From Nitratireductor luteus (lineage in GTDB: Bacteria > Pseudomonadota > Alphaproteobacteria > Rhizobiales > Rhizobiaceae): a DNA stretch of 64,000 nucleotides. The stretch's first letter is position 1. The number at the start of each line of letters is the position of its first letter. The stretch lies in assembly GCF_026162365.1 (NCBI RefSeq), contig NZ_JAOANW010000002.1, positions 62,001 to 126,000 on the forward strand, given 5' to 3'. The notes beneath the pieces are model-generated. The model was not told where the DNA came from. It saw nothing but the letters and a program-made list of their open reading frames with translations, and made no database searches. Positions 45,065 through 54,174 of the stretch are shown piece after piece. A program made the translations under genes and the position numbers.

Positions 45065-45151
45065 GCGGGCATGTTGGCTGCGATGTCTCACCGCCGGTTT
45101 AACGGCTTGCCGAAGGATTAGGCACTGGTTAAGGCGCGGTTAAACGGGCCT

Positions 45152-45781
45152 TCATTTGGTACCGTACATACGGTCGCCCGCATCGCCCAGGCCGGGCACG
45201 ATATAGCCTTTTTCATTGAGCTTTTCGTCGACGGCGGCCGTGAAAACAGGCACGTCCGGGTGGGCCGCGCGAAAGCGCTCTACGCCTTCGGGGGCGGCCA
45301 GCAGGCACAGGAAGCGCAGATTGGTGGCGCCTCGCCCCTTGAGCCTGTCCACCGCGGCAATGGCCGAATTGGCCGTCGCCAACATCGGATCGACAACGAT
45401 CACCAGCCGGTCTTCCAGATCGGATGGTGCCTTGAAGAAATATTCCACCGCCTCCAGCGTTTCGTGGTCGCGATAGAGGCCCACATGCGCCACGCGCGCC
45501 GCCGGCACCAGGTCCAACATGCCATCGAGCAGGCCGTTGCCGGCTCTCAGCACCGAGGCGAATACGAGCTTCTTGCCCTCCAGCGTCGGCGCTTTCATCT
45601 CCATGATCGGCGTTTCGATCACCCGCGTCGTCATCTCGAGATCGCGCGTCACCTCGTAGCAAAGCAGGAGCGAGATCTCGCGCAGGAGCCGGCGGAACCC
45701 GGCCGTCGAGGTCTCCTTGTCGCGCATGATAGTGAGCTTGTGCTGGACAAGTGGGTGATCGACGATGGTGACGCCCTGCAT
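45152..45781 (-). CDS. upp: Uracil phosphoribosyltransferase
   Basis: A 209-residue enzyme converting uracil and PRPP to UMP. The PRPP-binding loop is [12 protein letters not shown], and the family's [26 protein letters not shown] end is intact. It starts at the ATG giving [10 protein letters not shown]. The upstream gene add faces the same way, 114 bases away; together they form a salvage pair for bases and nucleosides. Confidence 0.95.
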   Translation of the reverse strand: MQGVTIVDHPLVQHKLTIMRDKETSTAGFRRLLREISLLLCYEVTRDLEMTTRVIETPIMEMKAPTLEGKKLVFASVLRAGNGLLDGMLDLVPAARVAHVGLYRDHETLEAVEYFFKAPSDLEDRLVIVVDPMLATANSAIAAVDRLKGRGATNLRFLCLLAAPEGVERFRAAHPDVPVFTAAVDEKLNEKGYIVPGLGDAGDRMYGTK

Positions 45782-45894
45782 TCATTCTCTCCCGCGCTGC
45801 GCTCTTCACGCGCAATACTAGTCCCGCCGGGGGCGCGCTGGCCATAGCCGAGAAAACGCGGCCACAGCTTTGTTCGCGCGGATACCGCGGCGAC

Positions 45895-46872
45895 TTAGAG
45901 CGCTACATGCTGCCCGATCCGCGCCAGAAGCGCCGATCGGGTCGGCTCGTCCACGAAGGCGGCTTCCAGCGCGGTGTGGGTGATGACATCCAGGGCCGCG
46001 TCATCCAGTCCGAAATGCCGCGAGGCGACTTCGTATTCGTGGCCGAGGCTCGTATGGAAATGCGGCGGGTCGTCTGAATTGAGCGTGACCTTGCAGCCAG
46101 CGGCATACAGTGCGGGAAACGGATGGCTTGCGAAGCCCGGAAATACGCCCAGCACGACATTCGAGACGGGGCAGACTTCAAGCACCACGCCTTCCGCCGA
46201 CAGCCGTTCCACCAGCGCCGGTTTCTCGATCGCGCGCACGCCGTGGCCGATGCGCGAGGGCCGCAGCGCATCGAGCGCCGCCTCGATGCTGTCGGGCCCG
46301 CCGAACTCGCCGGCATGTACCGTGATGCCCAGCCCCGCTTCGCGGGCGATATCGAAGGCGCGTGCGAAGTCGCGCGGATGACCCATGCGCTCGTCTCCCG
46401 CCATGCCGAAACCGGTGACGAGGGCGTGACCGCATCCGGCGGCGAACTGCGCCGCCCGCTCCACCGCCTCGACGCCGACATGGCGCACGCCAGTCACGAT
46501 CATGCGGGCTTCGATGCCGGTCCGCTCGCGGGCGCGGCGCATGCCCTCTCCGAGCCCTTCCGTATAGGACCGGGCTGACAGGCCGACGCGGCTGGCGTGG
46601 TCGGGCGAGGTGAAGAATTCGGCGTAGATGGCGCCCTGGCCGGCAAGGTCGCACAGATATGTCTCGGACAAGAGGGCATAATCTTCCGGTGTGCGGAAGA
46701 GGCCGGCCGCGCCGTCATAGGCTTTCAGGAAACTGGTGAAATCATGCCAATGATAGGCGCCGTCGCGGATGAAGGCGGAAACATCGGCACCGTATTTTTC
46801 CGCCTGGCGCAGGACGAGCTCGGGCGCGGCGGCCCCTTCGATATGGCAGTGCAGTTCGGCTTTCGGGATCAT
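45895..46872 (-). CDS. add: Adenosine deaminase
   Basis: A 325-residue metal-dependent deaminase. Zinc ligands are in AELHCHIEG and TVHAGEFGG, the catalytic Glu is in HAGE, and the SDDPP segment holds Asp-Asp. It converts adenosine to inosine in the cytoplasm. It follows phnN by 29 bases in the same direction, so it may belong to the phosphonate operon transcript. Adenine deaminase activity is the other possibility, but motifs favour adenosine. Confidence 0.87.
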   Translation of the reverse strand: MIPKAELHCHIEGAAAPELVLRQAEKYGADVSAFIRDGAYHWHDFTSFLKAYDGAAGLFRTPEDYALLSETYLCDLAGQGAIYAEFFTSPDHASRVGLSARSYTEGLGEGMRRARERTGIEARMIVTGVRHVGVEAVERAAQFAAGCGHALVTGFGMAGDERMGHPRDFARAFDIAREAGLGITVHAGEFGGPDSIEAALDALRPSRIGHGVRAIEKPALVERLSAEGVVLEVCPVSNVVLGVFPGFASHPFPALYAAGCKVTLNSDDPPHFHTSLGHEYEVASRHFGLDDAALDVITHTALEAAFVDEPTRSALLARIGQHVAL

Positions 46873-46901
46873 GCGGCGGTCTGTCTCGGAATTGAATCGG
46901 A

Positions 46902-47531
46902 TCAGACCATATCACACACGTCGCTCCACGCCGCCGCCTTGCGCAGGACTTCCAGGAACTTTTCGCCGGCTTCTTCGAGCGCACCAGAATTGTCGATCAC
47001 GACGGCATCGCCAACCTGCAGCGCCCGGTCTCCGGCCCGATCCAGCCGGGCCAGCACCTCTTCGCGGCTCTCGCGCCCGCGCGCCGAAAGGCGTTCGGCG
47101 AGAATGGCGGAAGGTGCGGTCACGATAACGGGCAGGAAGTGATGATAACGCTCGCGCAGCGTCCCCATGGCGCCGCGGGACACATTGGCGACCACGACGC
47201 ACCCGGAACCCACGATGTCGTCCGCCTCGGCGGGAATGCCGTAGGCCAGCCCATTGGCGCGCCAGGAGGCCGCGAAGCACCCTTCTGCCTCGGCCTTGGC
47301 AAAGGCCTCGCCGTCCAGCGTATCGTGGATTTCCGAGCCTGCCTCCATGGGCCGCGTGATGGTTCGCCGGATGAAGACGATGTCGCCGGAAAGCGGGCCA
47401 AGTCGCGTCCGGGCGTAATCCATCACGGAATCCTTGCCCGCGCCCGAAGGTCCAGCAACGGCAACGAAAACGCCATGCCTGATCGGGAAAGGTGCCTCCG
47501 CCTGCGCGCGCTCTATGCTGGCCGAAATCAT
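46902..47531 (-). CDS. phnN: Ribose 1,5-bisphosphokinase PhnN
   Basis: A 209-residue kinase with a guanylate-kinase-like fold: P-loop [16 protein letters not shown] and the central RRTITRPM. It makes PRPP from ribose 1,5-bisphosphate at the end of the C-P lyase route. It lies 9 bases after phnM in the same operon. Confidence 0.92.
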   Translation of the reverse strand: MISASIERAQAEAPFPIRHGVFVAVAGPSGAGKDSVMDYARTRLGPLSGDIVFIRRTITRPMEAGSEIHDTLDGEAFAKAEAEGCFAASWRANGLAYGIPAEADDIVGSGCVVVANVSRGAMGTLRERYHHFLPVIVTAPSAILAERLSARGRESREEVLARLDRAGDRALQVGDAVVIDNSGALEEAGEKFLEVLRKAAAWSDVCDMV

Positions 47532-47540
47532 GCGCCTCCC

Positions 47541-48683
47541 CTAGGCCACGCGCTCGCCGGCGCGCCACACAGTGCGCACGACGGGGATGCCGGTATCGAG
47601 CCGGACGCGGACGACGTCGGCCCGGCGGCCGGGTTCGATGACACCGCGGTCGGTCAGGCCCACAGCTTCGGCCGGATTCTTCGACACCTTCGCCACCGCC
47701 TCGGGCAGCGAAATGCCCTCGACCACTTCGCCCAAGTGGAAAGCCGCCTGGACCAGGCTGAAGGGAATATAGTCGGAAGACAGGATGTCGAGGTCGCCGC
47801 CGAGCGCCAGTTCGCGCGCCGAGACATTGCCCGAATGCGAGCCGCCGCGCACCACATTGGGCGCCCCCATCAGCACCGCCATGCCAGAGCCCTTGGAAGC
47901 CTTTGCCGCCTCGGCGGTGGTCGGGAACTCAGCCACGCGTACGCCGTCGTTTTCCGCCTCGGCCACGTGATCCGTCGTCGCGTCGTCATGGCTGGCGAGG
48001 ATGATCCCGCGCTCCCGGCACGCCTCGGCGATGGCCCGGCGGTTGGGCGCAGAATTGGTGCGCGATTCGTCCATGCGTTTTTTGCAGAACCTCTCGAACC
48101 CCGCATCGTCCAGGTTCATCTTGGCCTTGTAATAGGTGGCGTAGGCCTCAAGGTTGGTGAACTGCCGCTGGCCCGGAGAATGGTCCATCAGCGACGCGAG
48201 CTTCACGCGATCGTCTCCGGCAAGAAGCGAGAAGCCTTCCAGGCAATCGGGGGCCGAGACCTCGCAGCGCAGATGCAGGAAATGCTCCGCCCGCAGCCGG
48301 CCGGCATCCATGCTGCCGCCAATGGCCTCGGCCAGCACGCGCACGTCGCCCACCACCACGTCGCTGTCCTCGTCAAGGCCGATGCGCAGCGCATCGAAGA
48401 CGGTGGTGATGCCCGAGGCCGCGATCTGAGCGTCATGGGCAAGCACGGAGGCGATCGGGTTCCAGCGCACCTTGGGACGTGGCGCATAATGGCGCTCGAG
48501 GTGGTCCGTGTGCAGTTCGACAAGGCCTGGAATGAGGTAGTCTCCCTCCATGTCCTCGCCGGCGGCCGAGAGCGGCCCCCTGGAGATATCTTCTATCCTG
48601 CCGTCGCGAATATGGACGGCCCCGTCGACAATCTCGTCGGCCAGGACAATGCGGGCGTTCTTGAAAATGGTCTGCGATGTCAT
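47541..48683 (-). CDS. phnM: Alpha-D-ribose 1-methylphosphonate 5-triphosphate diphosphatase PhnM
   Basis: A 380-residue amidohydrolase. Metal-binding residues are in LVELHTDHLERH, and further His and Asp residues in SHDDATTDHV. It removes pyrophosphate from the ribose-phosphonate intermediate of the C-P lyase pathway. ATG 48683 is chosen, one base after the DUF1045 stop codon; an in-frame GTG/ATG upstream extends into DUF1045. phnG-L genes are not in the window. Confidence 0.91.
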   Translation of the reverse strand: MTSQTIFKNARIVLADEIVDGAVHIRDGRIEDISRGPLSAAGEDMEGDYLIPGLVELHTDHLERHYAPRPKVRWNPIASVLAHDAQIAASGITTVFDALRIGLDEDSDVVVGDVRVLAEAIGGSMDAGRLRAEHFLHLRCEVSAPDCLEGFSLLAGDDRVKLASLMDHSPGQRQFTNLEAYATYYKAKMNLDDAGFERFCKKRMDESRTNSAPNRRAIAEACRERGIILASHDDATTDHVAEAENDGVRVAEFPTTAEAAKASKGSGMAVLMGAPNVVRGGSHSGNVSARELALGGDLDILSSDYIPFSLVQAAFHLGEVVEGISLPEAVAKVSKNPAEAVGLTDRGVIEPGRRADVVRVRLDTGIPVVRTVWRAGERVA

Positions 48684-48684
48684 A

Positions 48685-49392
48685 TCAGGCGGTTTTCCTC
48701 TCCCTTGCACGACCCATTTCGTGGAAGGACTTGATGTGGAATGGCGCGCCGGCCTCGGGTTCAGCGAACAGGGCCAGCGACGATACTTCGAGGGGTTCCA
48801 GAAGCAGCGGACCGAAGAAGGAATCGATAGCCTTCTCCATGCGCGGCGCTTCAGCGGCGGGCACCCGGCCGGTCAGCGTCATGTGGAACCGGAATTCGTC
48901 ATACACGTAAGGATAACCCCATTTATGGAGATTTTTTAGCTGCGCCGGCGAGAGGTTCTCCGGATTGCGGCGCTCGATCTCGGCTGGCGTCAATGGTGCG
49001 CGGAAAGGCTCGAACTCGGTCACGACATCGGCGGCAAGCCGGTCGAGCGCTTCCGAGGGCATTCCCGGAACGATGGCGAAAAAGCCGTCCAGCCGTGCCA
49101 CGGCGATGGGTTCGACCACCACGGGCTCGCGCCGGGAGGCGAATCTGTCCAACGTCGAAACGAGTTCGCCCTCGCTGCACCCCTCGGCAAGCCGGAAAGG
49201 CGCCTTGAGCGTGGCGTGAAAACCGTAGCGCCGGGGCGGAGCTGTATGAAAGGCCATTTCGGCGGGCGAGAAACCGTCGACGCCGACCGGCCTCGCCTCG
49301 TCGCGCCCGAACGGGCTGCGCCCAAGCCATCGGGCGGCGACACGCCCGAGCGGATCGTCCTTACCGGGCGTGAAATATATCGCATACCGCAT
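48685..49392 (-). CDS. DUF1045 family phosphonate-linked phosphoesterase
   Basis: A 235-residue protein of the 2H phosphoesterase superfamily. The two catalytic HxT motifs are in RYGFHATLKAPF and FRFHMTLTGRV. In rhizobia it is part of phosphonate gene clusters, and its substrate is probably a cyclic ribose phosphate intermediate (family knowledge, not certain). ATG 49392 is preferred, with GAGG 11 bases upstream; ATG 49401 has no spacing. Confidence 0.82.
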   Translation of the reverse strand: MRYAIYFTPGKDDPLGRVAARWLGRSPFGRDEARPVGVDGFSPAEMAFHTAPPRRYGFHATLKAPFRLAEGCSEGELVSTLDRFASRREPVVVEPIAVARLDGFFAIVPGMPSEALDRLAADVVTEFEPFRAPLTPAEIERRNPENLSPAQLKNLHKWGYPYVYDEFRFHMTLTGRVPAAEAPRMEKAIDSFFGPLLLEPLEVSSLALFAEPEAGAPFHIKSFHEMGRARERKTA

Positions 49393-49429
49393 GCTTTTCA
49401 TCCTCGCGCGCTCCGGATTGCCTGATTCT

Positions 49430-49473
49430 GCGCAATTCCGGGCGGGAACCGTTCCATTTTCCCGGAATTGCGC
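49430..49473. repeat. Palindromic repeat between phnE and DUF1045 genes
   Basis: A perfect 13-bp inverted repeat, GCGCAATTCCGGG and its complement, with an 18-base centre. A partial copy is at 22954-22970. It lies in the 185-base gap between the transport genes and the catabolic genes of the phosphonate cluster, where it could reduce read-through. Confidence 0.85.
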
Positions 49474-49577
49474 GGGTCCTTCATAGCCGATCGCGTTGCA
49501 ATAGGCGATTTGCGTGACAGAAAGACGAAGCCGCCGCCAGATTCAGTTGCCGGCGACCGACAGGTCCAACCGTCGCA

Positions 49578-51122
49578 TCAATGTGCGCTCCCCGAAGCCC
49601 TTCCCATCAGCCGCTGGCGAAGCATGTTGGATATAGTATCGAAAACGAACACCACCATGAGGATGAGCAGCACCATATAGGCCACGTTCTCCCAGTCGGA
49701 GTTGGTGCGCATGGCTTCCCACAGCTTCAGACCGATGCCGCCCGCGCCCACGGCGCCGATGATGGTGGCCGAGCGGGTGTTCGATTCCCAGAAGTAGAGC
49801 GCCTGGCTGAGAAACACCGGCAGCACCTGCGGCAGCACGCCGTAGCGCTGCACCACGACGGGCGAGGCACCCACGGAGCGCACGCCCTCGCGCTGCTTGT
49901 CGTCGATGTTCTCCAGCGTTTCGGAATAGAGCTTGCCGAAGGTGCCGGTGTCGGTGAAGAAGATCGCCGAGATGCCCGCCAGCGGCCCCGGCCCGAAGGC
50001 GCGGGTGAAGAACAGCGCCCAGATGAGCATGTCGACGCAGCGCAGGAAGTCGAACAGCCGCTTGAGAGCGAAGTTGGCGATGCGGCTCGGATAGATGTTG
50101 CGCGCGGCGGCGAAAGACAGCGGAAAAGCCACGATCACCGCAAGCACCGTGCCGGCGAAAGCCATGACGATGGTCTGCAAAAGCTTCAGCCAGACGTCCC
50201 CGTGCTGCCACTCCGAATTGTTGACGAAATTGTCAAAGGCGAGCGCGGCGTTGGAAATATCGGGCTGCAGGCGCGGGCCGAACAGAAGGAGGCTGGCGAC
50301 CTCGCTTCCCGGCCTGCCCCAGAAGGGCGAGCGCGTGTCGAAGAAGAAATTCTCCCAGCCAAGGAACCGGCGGCTGATCTTGACCTTGTTATCGCGAATT
50401 TCAGCGCGGCCGGCGAAGCCGAAATAGGCCATCACCTTTGCACCGGGCTCGCGCTGGCTTGCCCAGGAAGGAAGATCGGCGGGCGCGATGACGCCGGTGC
50501 CCCGGTCGATCTCCAGCACGATCGTCTCGCCGTCGCGGGTTACACGCACCAGGTCGGGCAGGATATCGACACGGCCGGCGGCGCCGACTTCGACGGAGGC
50601 TTCCACCACCGCTTCCCGCTTCGATGCGACGGTCTCGCTTTCAGTCTGCGGGGGCGCTTCGCTATCGGCGCCTGCGACCGGGCCGAGAAAGCTGTCGGTA
50701 TCGTCCTGCGAGCCGCCATCGTCGAGACTGCCGAGGAAGCCTGCCCCGGACGTCGCGCCATCCGTGTCCACCGCCTTCGACTCGGATCGTATCTCGACCG
50801 TTTGCGATTTCAGGGAAACCCAGCCGGGCTCGGGATTGGCACCCAGCGGGGAGAAACGCGGATAGGAGATTTCCAGATGGTTGTCCTTGAGGTCGAAGTC
50901 GGGTCGAACTTCATAGGAGACCCAATCGGCGAGATAGCTGCCGGCTATGCCCCAATTGCCTCCGGACAGGACCGCACCGATCGAGAAGAACCACCAGGCG
51001 AAAACCAGATAGGCGACGATGCCGGCGCCGACCAGCCAGCCGGTCAGCCGTTTGCGCAGCGAGCGGGCGAAGATTTCGGGGTGGCGGGCTGTGATGCCAT
51101 CAATGTCGTGAGCGATGCTCAT
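49578..51122 (-). CDS. phnE: Phosphonate ABC transporter permease PhnE (long form)
   Basis: A 514-residue permease. After a first transmembrane helix (about residues 30-52) comes an insertion of roughly 190-250 residues, including a Gly/Asp-rich low-complexity part (about 125-190), which is presumably periplasmic. The permease domain starts at about residue 280, with the EAA loop EGVRSVGASPVVVQRYGVLP. Shorter PhnE proteins lack the insertion. ATG 51122 begins one base after the upstream permease stop. Confidence 0.88.
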   Translation of the reverse strand: MSIAHDIDGITARHPEIFARSLRKRLTGWLVGAGIVAYLVFAWWFFSIGAVLSGGNWGIAGSYLADWVSYEVRPDFDLKDNHLEISYPRFSPLGANPEPGWVSLKSQTVEIRSESKAVDTDGATSGAGFLGSLDDGGSQDDTDSFLGPVAGADSEAPPQTESETVASKREAVVEASVEVGAAGRVDILPDLVRVTRDGETIVLEIDRGTGVIAPADLPSWASQREPGAKVMAYFGFAGRAEIRDNKVKISRRFLGWENFFFDTRSPFWGRPGSEVASLLLFGPRLQPDISNAALAFDNFVNNSEWQHGDVWLKLLQTIVMAFAGTVLAVIVAFPLSFAAARNIYPSRIANFALKRLFDFLRCVDMLIWALFFTRAFGPGPLAGISAIFFTDTGTFGKLYSETLENIDDKQREGVRSVGASPVVVQRYGVLPQVLPVFLSQALYFWESNTRSATIIGAVGAGGIGLKLWEAMRTNSDWENVAYMVLLILMVVFVFDTISNMLRQRLMGRASGSAH

Positions 51123-51123
51123 C

Positions 51124-52092
51124 TCAGGCTCCCCGGCCAAATTCGAATGCCTGGTTGCCGACAAGGCGGCGGCGCAACCAGGCCGAGAACTGGTCCACCG
51201 CCACTATGGTGCAGAACAGAAGCAGGATGATCGCGAGGGTCTTGGCTTCGTGCGTCTGGCTGATGGAAAGCCGCAGGGTTTCACCGATGCCGCCGCCGCC
51301 CACCGCGCCGATGATAGTGGAGGCGCGCACGTTTATTTCCAGCCGCAGCAACCCGTAGCTCAGGAAGTTGGGCAGGACCTGGGGCACCACGCCGAACCAG
51401 ACCCTTTCCACCCAGTTGCCGCCCGCCGCGCGCAGACCTTCCTCGGCCTTCAGATCCGCGTTTTCGACGACCTCGAAGAACATCTTGCCCAGCGCGCCTA
51501 TCGTATGGACGGCAACGGCGATAATGGCGGGCACCGCGCCGAGCGAGAAGATCGCCAGAAAGAAGCCGGCTATCACGATCTCGGGAAAGGCGCGCAGGAT
51601 CTCCATGAAGCGCCGCACGAAAAAGCGCAGCCAGCGCCGCGTCATCAGGTTGGAGGCGGCCAGAAAACACAGCACGAAGCCAAGGCCGAAGCCGATCAGC
51701 GTCGCCACCAGGGCGATGTTGATCGTCTCCAGCATCTTGTAGAAATACTCGGGCATGTAGAGGGACTGGGTGAAATAGATTCGGCCATCCGGGTAGTTAT
51801 ATTTCAGGCTGCCGTCGTCATAGGGCGACGGCAGGTCGAACATCGCCCGCCAGATCTCCATTCCATCGCGCGGCACCATCTGGCCGACGAAATCGAACAG
51901 ATAGGGCAGCCGGTCGAAGAATTTGCCGGCGTTCGATTCATTGGCAAACCATAAGGAACCGCCCATGGCCAGAACCATGAAGAGGATGCCGCCGATCGTA
52001 TAGAGACGCTTGCGCCCGGCCAGCATCCGGAAATGCCGCTCGACGGTCTGGCCGGCTTCGGAGAGAACCGGTCGATGGGTGGTTGTGGTCAT
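51124..52092 (-). CDS. phnE: Phosphonate ABC transporter permease PhnE
   Basis: A 322-residue permease with an N-terminal helix (about residues 30-50) and four to five C-terminal helices. The EAA loop is EGLRAAGGNWVERVWFGVVP. It pairs with the longer PhnE to form the membrane pore. ATG 52092 is preferred; upstream in-frame sequence is not conserved. It lies between phnD and the second phnE in one operon. Confidence 0.9.
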   Translation of the reverse strand: MTTTTHRPVLSEAGQTVERHFRMLAGRKRLYTIGGILFMVLAMGGSLWFANESNAGKFFDRLPYLFDFVGQMVPRDGMEIWRAMFDLPSPYDDGSLKYNYPDGRIYFTQSLYMPEYFYKMLETINIALVATLIGFGLGFVLCFLAASNLMTRRWLRFFVRRFMEILRAFPEIVIAGFFLAIFSLGAVPAIIAVAVHTIGALGKMFFEVVENADLKAEEGLRAAGGNWVERVWFGVVPQVLPNFLSYGLLRLEINVRASTIIGAVGGGGIGETLRLSISQTHEAKTLAIILLLFCTIVAVDQFSAWLRRRLVGNQAFEFGRGA

Positions 52093-52200
52093 GGGGCGTT
52101 TCTGTGTGCGGGGCTTCCAATCGACGCTACGCCGCCCCTCACCCATGCCCTCTGTCGGCAGGCGGATGAAGGGCGGCGCGGCGTCTGAATGGATCGTGCC

Positions 52201-53109
52201 TTAAGAACCGATCTTCGAGCGGCGGGCGTCGATGATGGGCTCGTAGAAAGCCGGCGTGACCTCCGTGTAGCCCTTATAGTCGCCGCCCTGGATGTCGGAG
52301 AAGCACGCCGGGTCGCTCTCCGGCAGCTTCATCATGAAATCCTTGAAGGCTTGCTTCATGCTGTCGTCCATCGAGGTGCGAACGACGATCGGACCGTTGG
52401 GGATCAGCGGGGATTTCCAGACCTCCACCAGGTCATCCATGTCGAGGATGCCCTTCTCCACCATCTTGTGCAGATTGCCGGACGTATAACCGTCGGCAAA
52501 ATCACCGACGCCGGAAGCCCAGGTGGTGCCTGCGTCGAAGGTGCCCTTGACCACTTCGAGGACCAGGTTTTCGTGGCCGCCACCAAAGCCCGTCTCGGCG
52601 ACGTGCTCCTCGATCGGCATGCCCAGCGCCTTGGGCAGCGTGACGGCCGGAACGAGATAGCCGGAGGTGGAATCGGGATCGGCGAAGCCGAGTTTCTTGC
52701 CTTTCAGGTCTTCGAGCGTGCTGATGCCCGAATCCTTGCGCGCCACCATCACCGAATGGTAGCCGGTGGAACCGTCCGTCTGGACGGTGGTGAGGATCGG
52801 ATAGACCGCATCCGGATCTTCCAGATACACCTTGGCGTAAGCGGAGGCGCCGAGTTCGGCATAATCGAGCGTGCCGCCGAGCAGACCCTGGACGACGCCG
52901 TCATAATCCGATGCCGGGAACAGCGAGACCTTTTCGACGCCCAGCACTTCCGGCAACAACTCGGTCATGCACTCGAATTTGCGCATGCGGTCGGCTTCGT
53001 TTTCACCGCCGAGAATGCCGATGCGGAATTCCTTGAGGTCCTCGGCCTGGGCCGCGCCGACGATCAAGGCCGTGAATGCCACGGCGCCCAACAGAGTTTT
53101 CTTCAACAT
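52201..53109 (-). CDS. phnD: Phosphonate ABC transporter substrate-binding protein PhnD
   Basis: A 302-residue periplasmic protein. The signal peptide is MLKKTLLGAVAFTALIVGAA. The mature part has FRIGILGGENEADRM, the LLGGTLDYAELGASAYAKVY pattern and DPDSTSGYLVPAV typical of PhnD. It binds phosphonates such as 2-aminoethylphosphonate or alkylphosphonates. ATG 53109 has AGGAGAGAC upstream. Confidence 0.94.
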   Translation of the reverse strand: MLKKTLLGAVAFTALIVGAAQAEDLKEFRIGILGGENEADRMRKFECMTELLPEVLGVEKVSLFPASDYDGVVQGLLGGTLDYAELGASAYAKVYLEDPDAVYPILTTVQTDGSTGYHSVMVARKDSGISTLEDLKGKKLGFADPDSTSGYLVPAVTLPKALGMPIEEHVAETGFGGGHENLVLEVVKGTFDAGTTWASGVGDFADGYTSGNLHKMVEKGILDMDDLVEVWKSPLIPNGPIVVRTSMDDSMKQAFKDFMMKLPESDPACFSDIQGGDYKGYTEVTPAFYEPIIDARRSKIGS

Positions 53110-53203
53110 GTCCGTCTCTCCTGTTGCATGCCGGTTCTTCCGGCAATGGATTTGTGATGCTGTAGCTTTTCGTTTTTTCGGCCGGAGGGGCAGTTCGCCG
53201 GGC

Positions 53204-54037
53204 CTAACCTGCCAGCGCGGGCTCAAGCGCCCGCTGGCGCCGCGGCCTTGCCGGCGTCTCGATGCTGGTTGAGGTGATCTCCTCGGACACGCCTTCGCCG
53301 GCGGCATCGGCGCCGTAGATTTCCCGCACGGCTGCAGCGGTCAGCTCGCTGGCCGTGCCGTCGAAGACGACCGCGCCATGCGCCATGCCGATGATGCGGC
53401 TGCAATAGTGTCGCGCCGTATCCAGCGTGTGCAGATTGGTGATGACCGTGATGCCGTCGCGGGCGTTGATGTCGGCAAGCGAATCCATCACCACCTTGGC
53501 ATTGAGCGGGTCGAGCGAGGCGATGGGCTCGTCCGCCAGGATCATCTGCGGCTCCTGCATCAGCGCTCTGGCGATGGCCACACGCTGCTGCTGCCCGCCG
53601 GAGAGCGTCCCCGCCTGCTGCAGGGCGGTATGGGCGATGTCGAGGCGCTCCAGCGCAGCGATTGCCTGGATGCGCTCCTCGCGGGAATAGATGTTGAGCA
53701 GGTTCATCGCCATCGGGCGATGGTTGAGCCGGCCGAGCAGCACGTTGGTCAGAACATCGAGGCGCGGCACCAGGTTGAACTGCTGGAAGATCATCGCGCA
53801 ATCGCGGTTCCAGCGCCGGAGGGCTGTGCCGCGGAGTTTCGAGACTTCGAGGTCGCGGAAGGTGATGGCGCCTTCGCTCGTCTCGATCAGCCGATTGATC
53901 ATGCGAAGCAGGGTGGACTTTCCGGCGCCCGACCGGCCGATGACGCCGACCATCTCGCCATCGGCGATCTTCACATCGACTTTGTTCACCGCAACCGTTT
54001 TGCCGAAGCGGCGGGTTACACCGCGTATCTCAAGCAT
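53204..54037 (-). CDS. phnC: Phosphonate ABC transporter ATP-binding protein PhnC
   Basis: A 277-residue ABC ATPase. Walker A is [11 protein letters not shown], the signature is [15 protein letters not shown], and Walker B is [12 protein letters not shown]. It drives phosphonate import with PhnD and two PhnE. ATG 54037 has GGGAG upstream; ATG 54049 four codons earlier is less likely. The C-terminal 35 residues form a Pro/Arg-rich tail. It is the first gene of the cluster. Confidence 0.94.
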   Translation of the reverse strand: MLEIRGVTRRFGKTVAVNKVDVKIADGEMVGVIGRSGAGKSTLLRMINRLIETSEGAITFRDLEVSKLRGTALRRWNRDCAMIFQQFNLVPRLDVLTNVLLGRLNHRPMAMNLLNIYSREERIQAIAALERLDIAHTALQQAGTLSGGQQQRVAIARALMQEPQMILADEPIASLDPLNAKVVMDSLADINARDGITVITNLHTLDTARHYCSRIIGMAHGAVVFDGTASELTAAAVREIYGADAAGEGVSEEITSTSIETPARPRRQRALEPALAG

Positions 54038-54174
54038 GACCACTCCCATGTCCCGCGGACGTTTTCGTCCTTGTTCGCGACATGGCCTAGCGGTCGTGCG
54101 TGAAGCTGCGATGTCGGCCGAATGTCAGTTTCTTGACAATCCACCGGCGCGCTGCTCGGGGCGTATCGCAGCCT

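Noticed and set aside
47139..48734. Long plus-strand frames opposite phnM, and at 49581-51230 opposite phnE
   Set aside because: Both are shadows of well-supported minus-strand genes.
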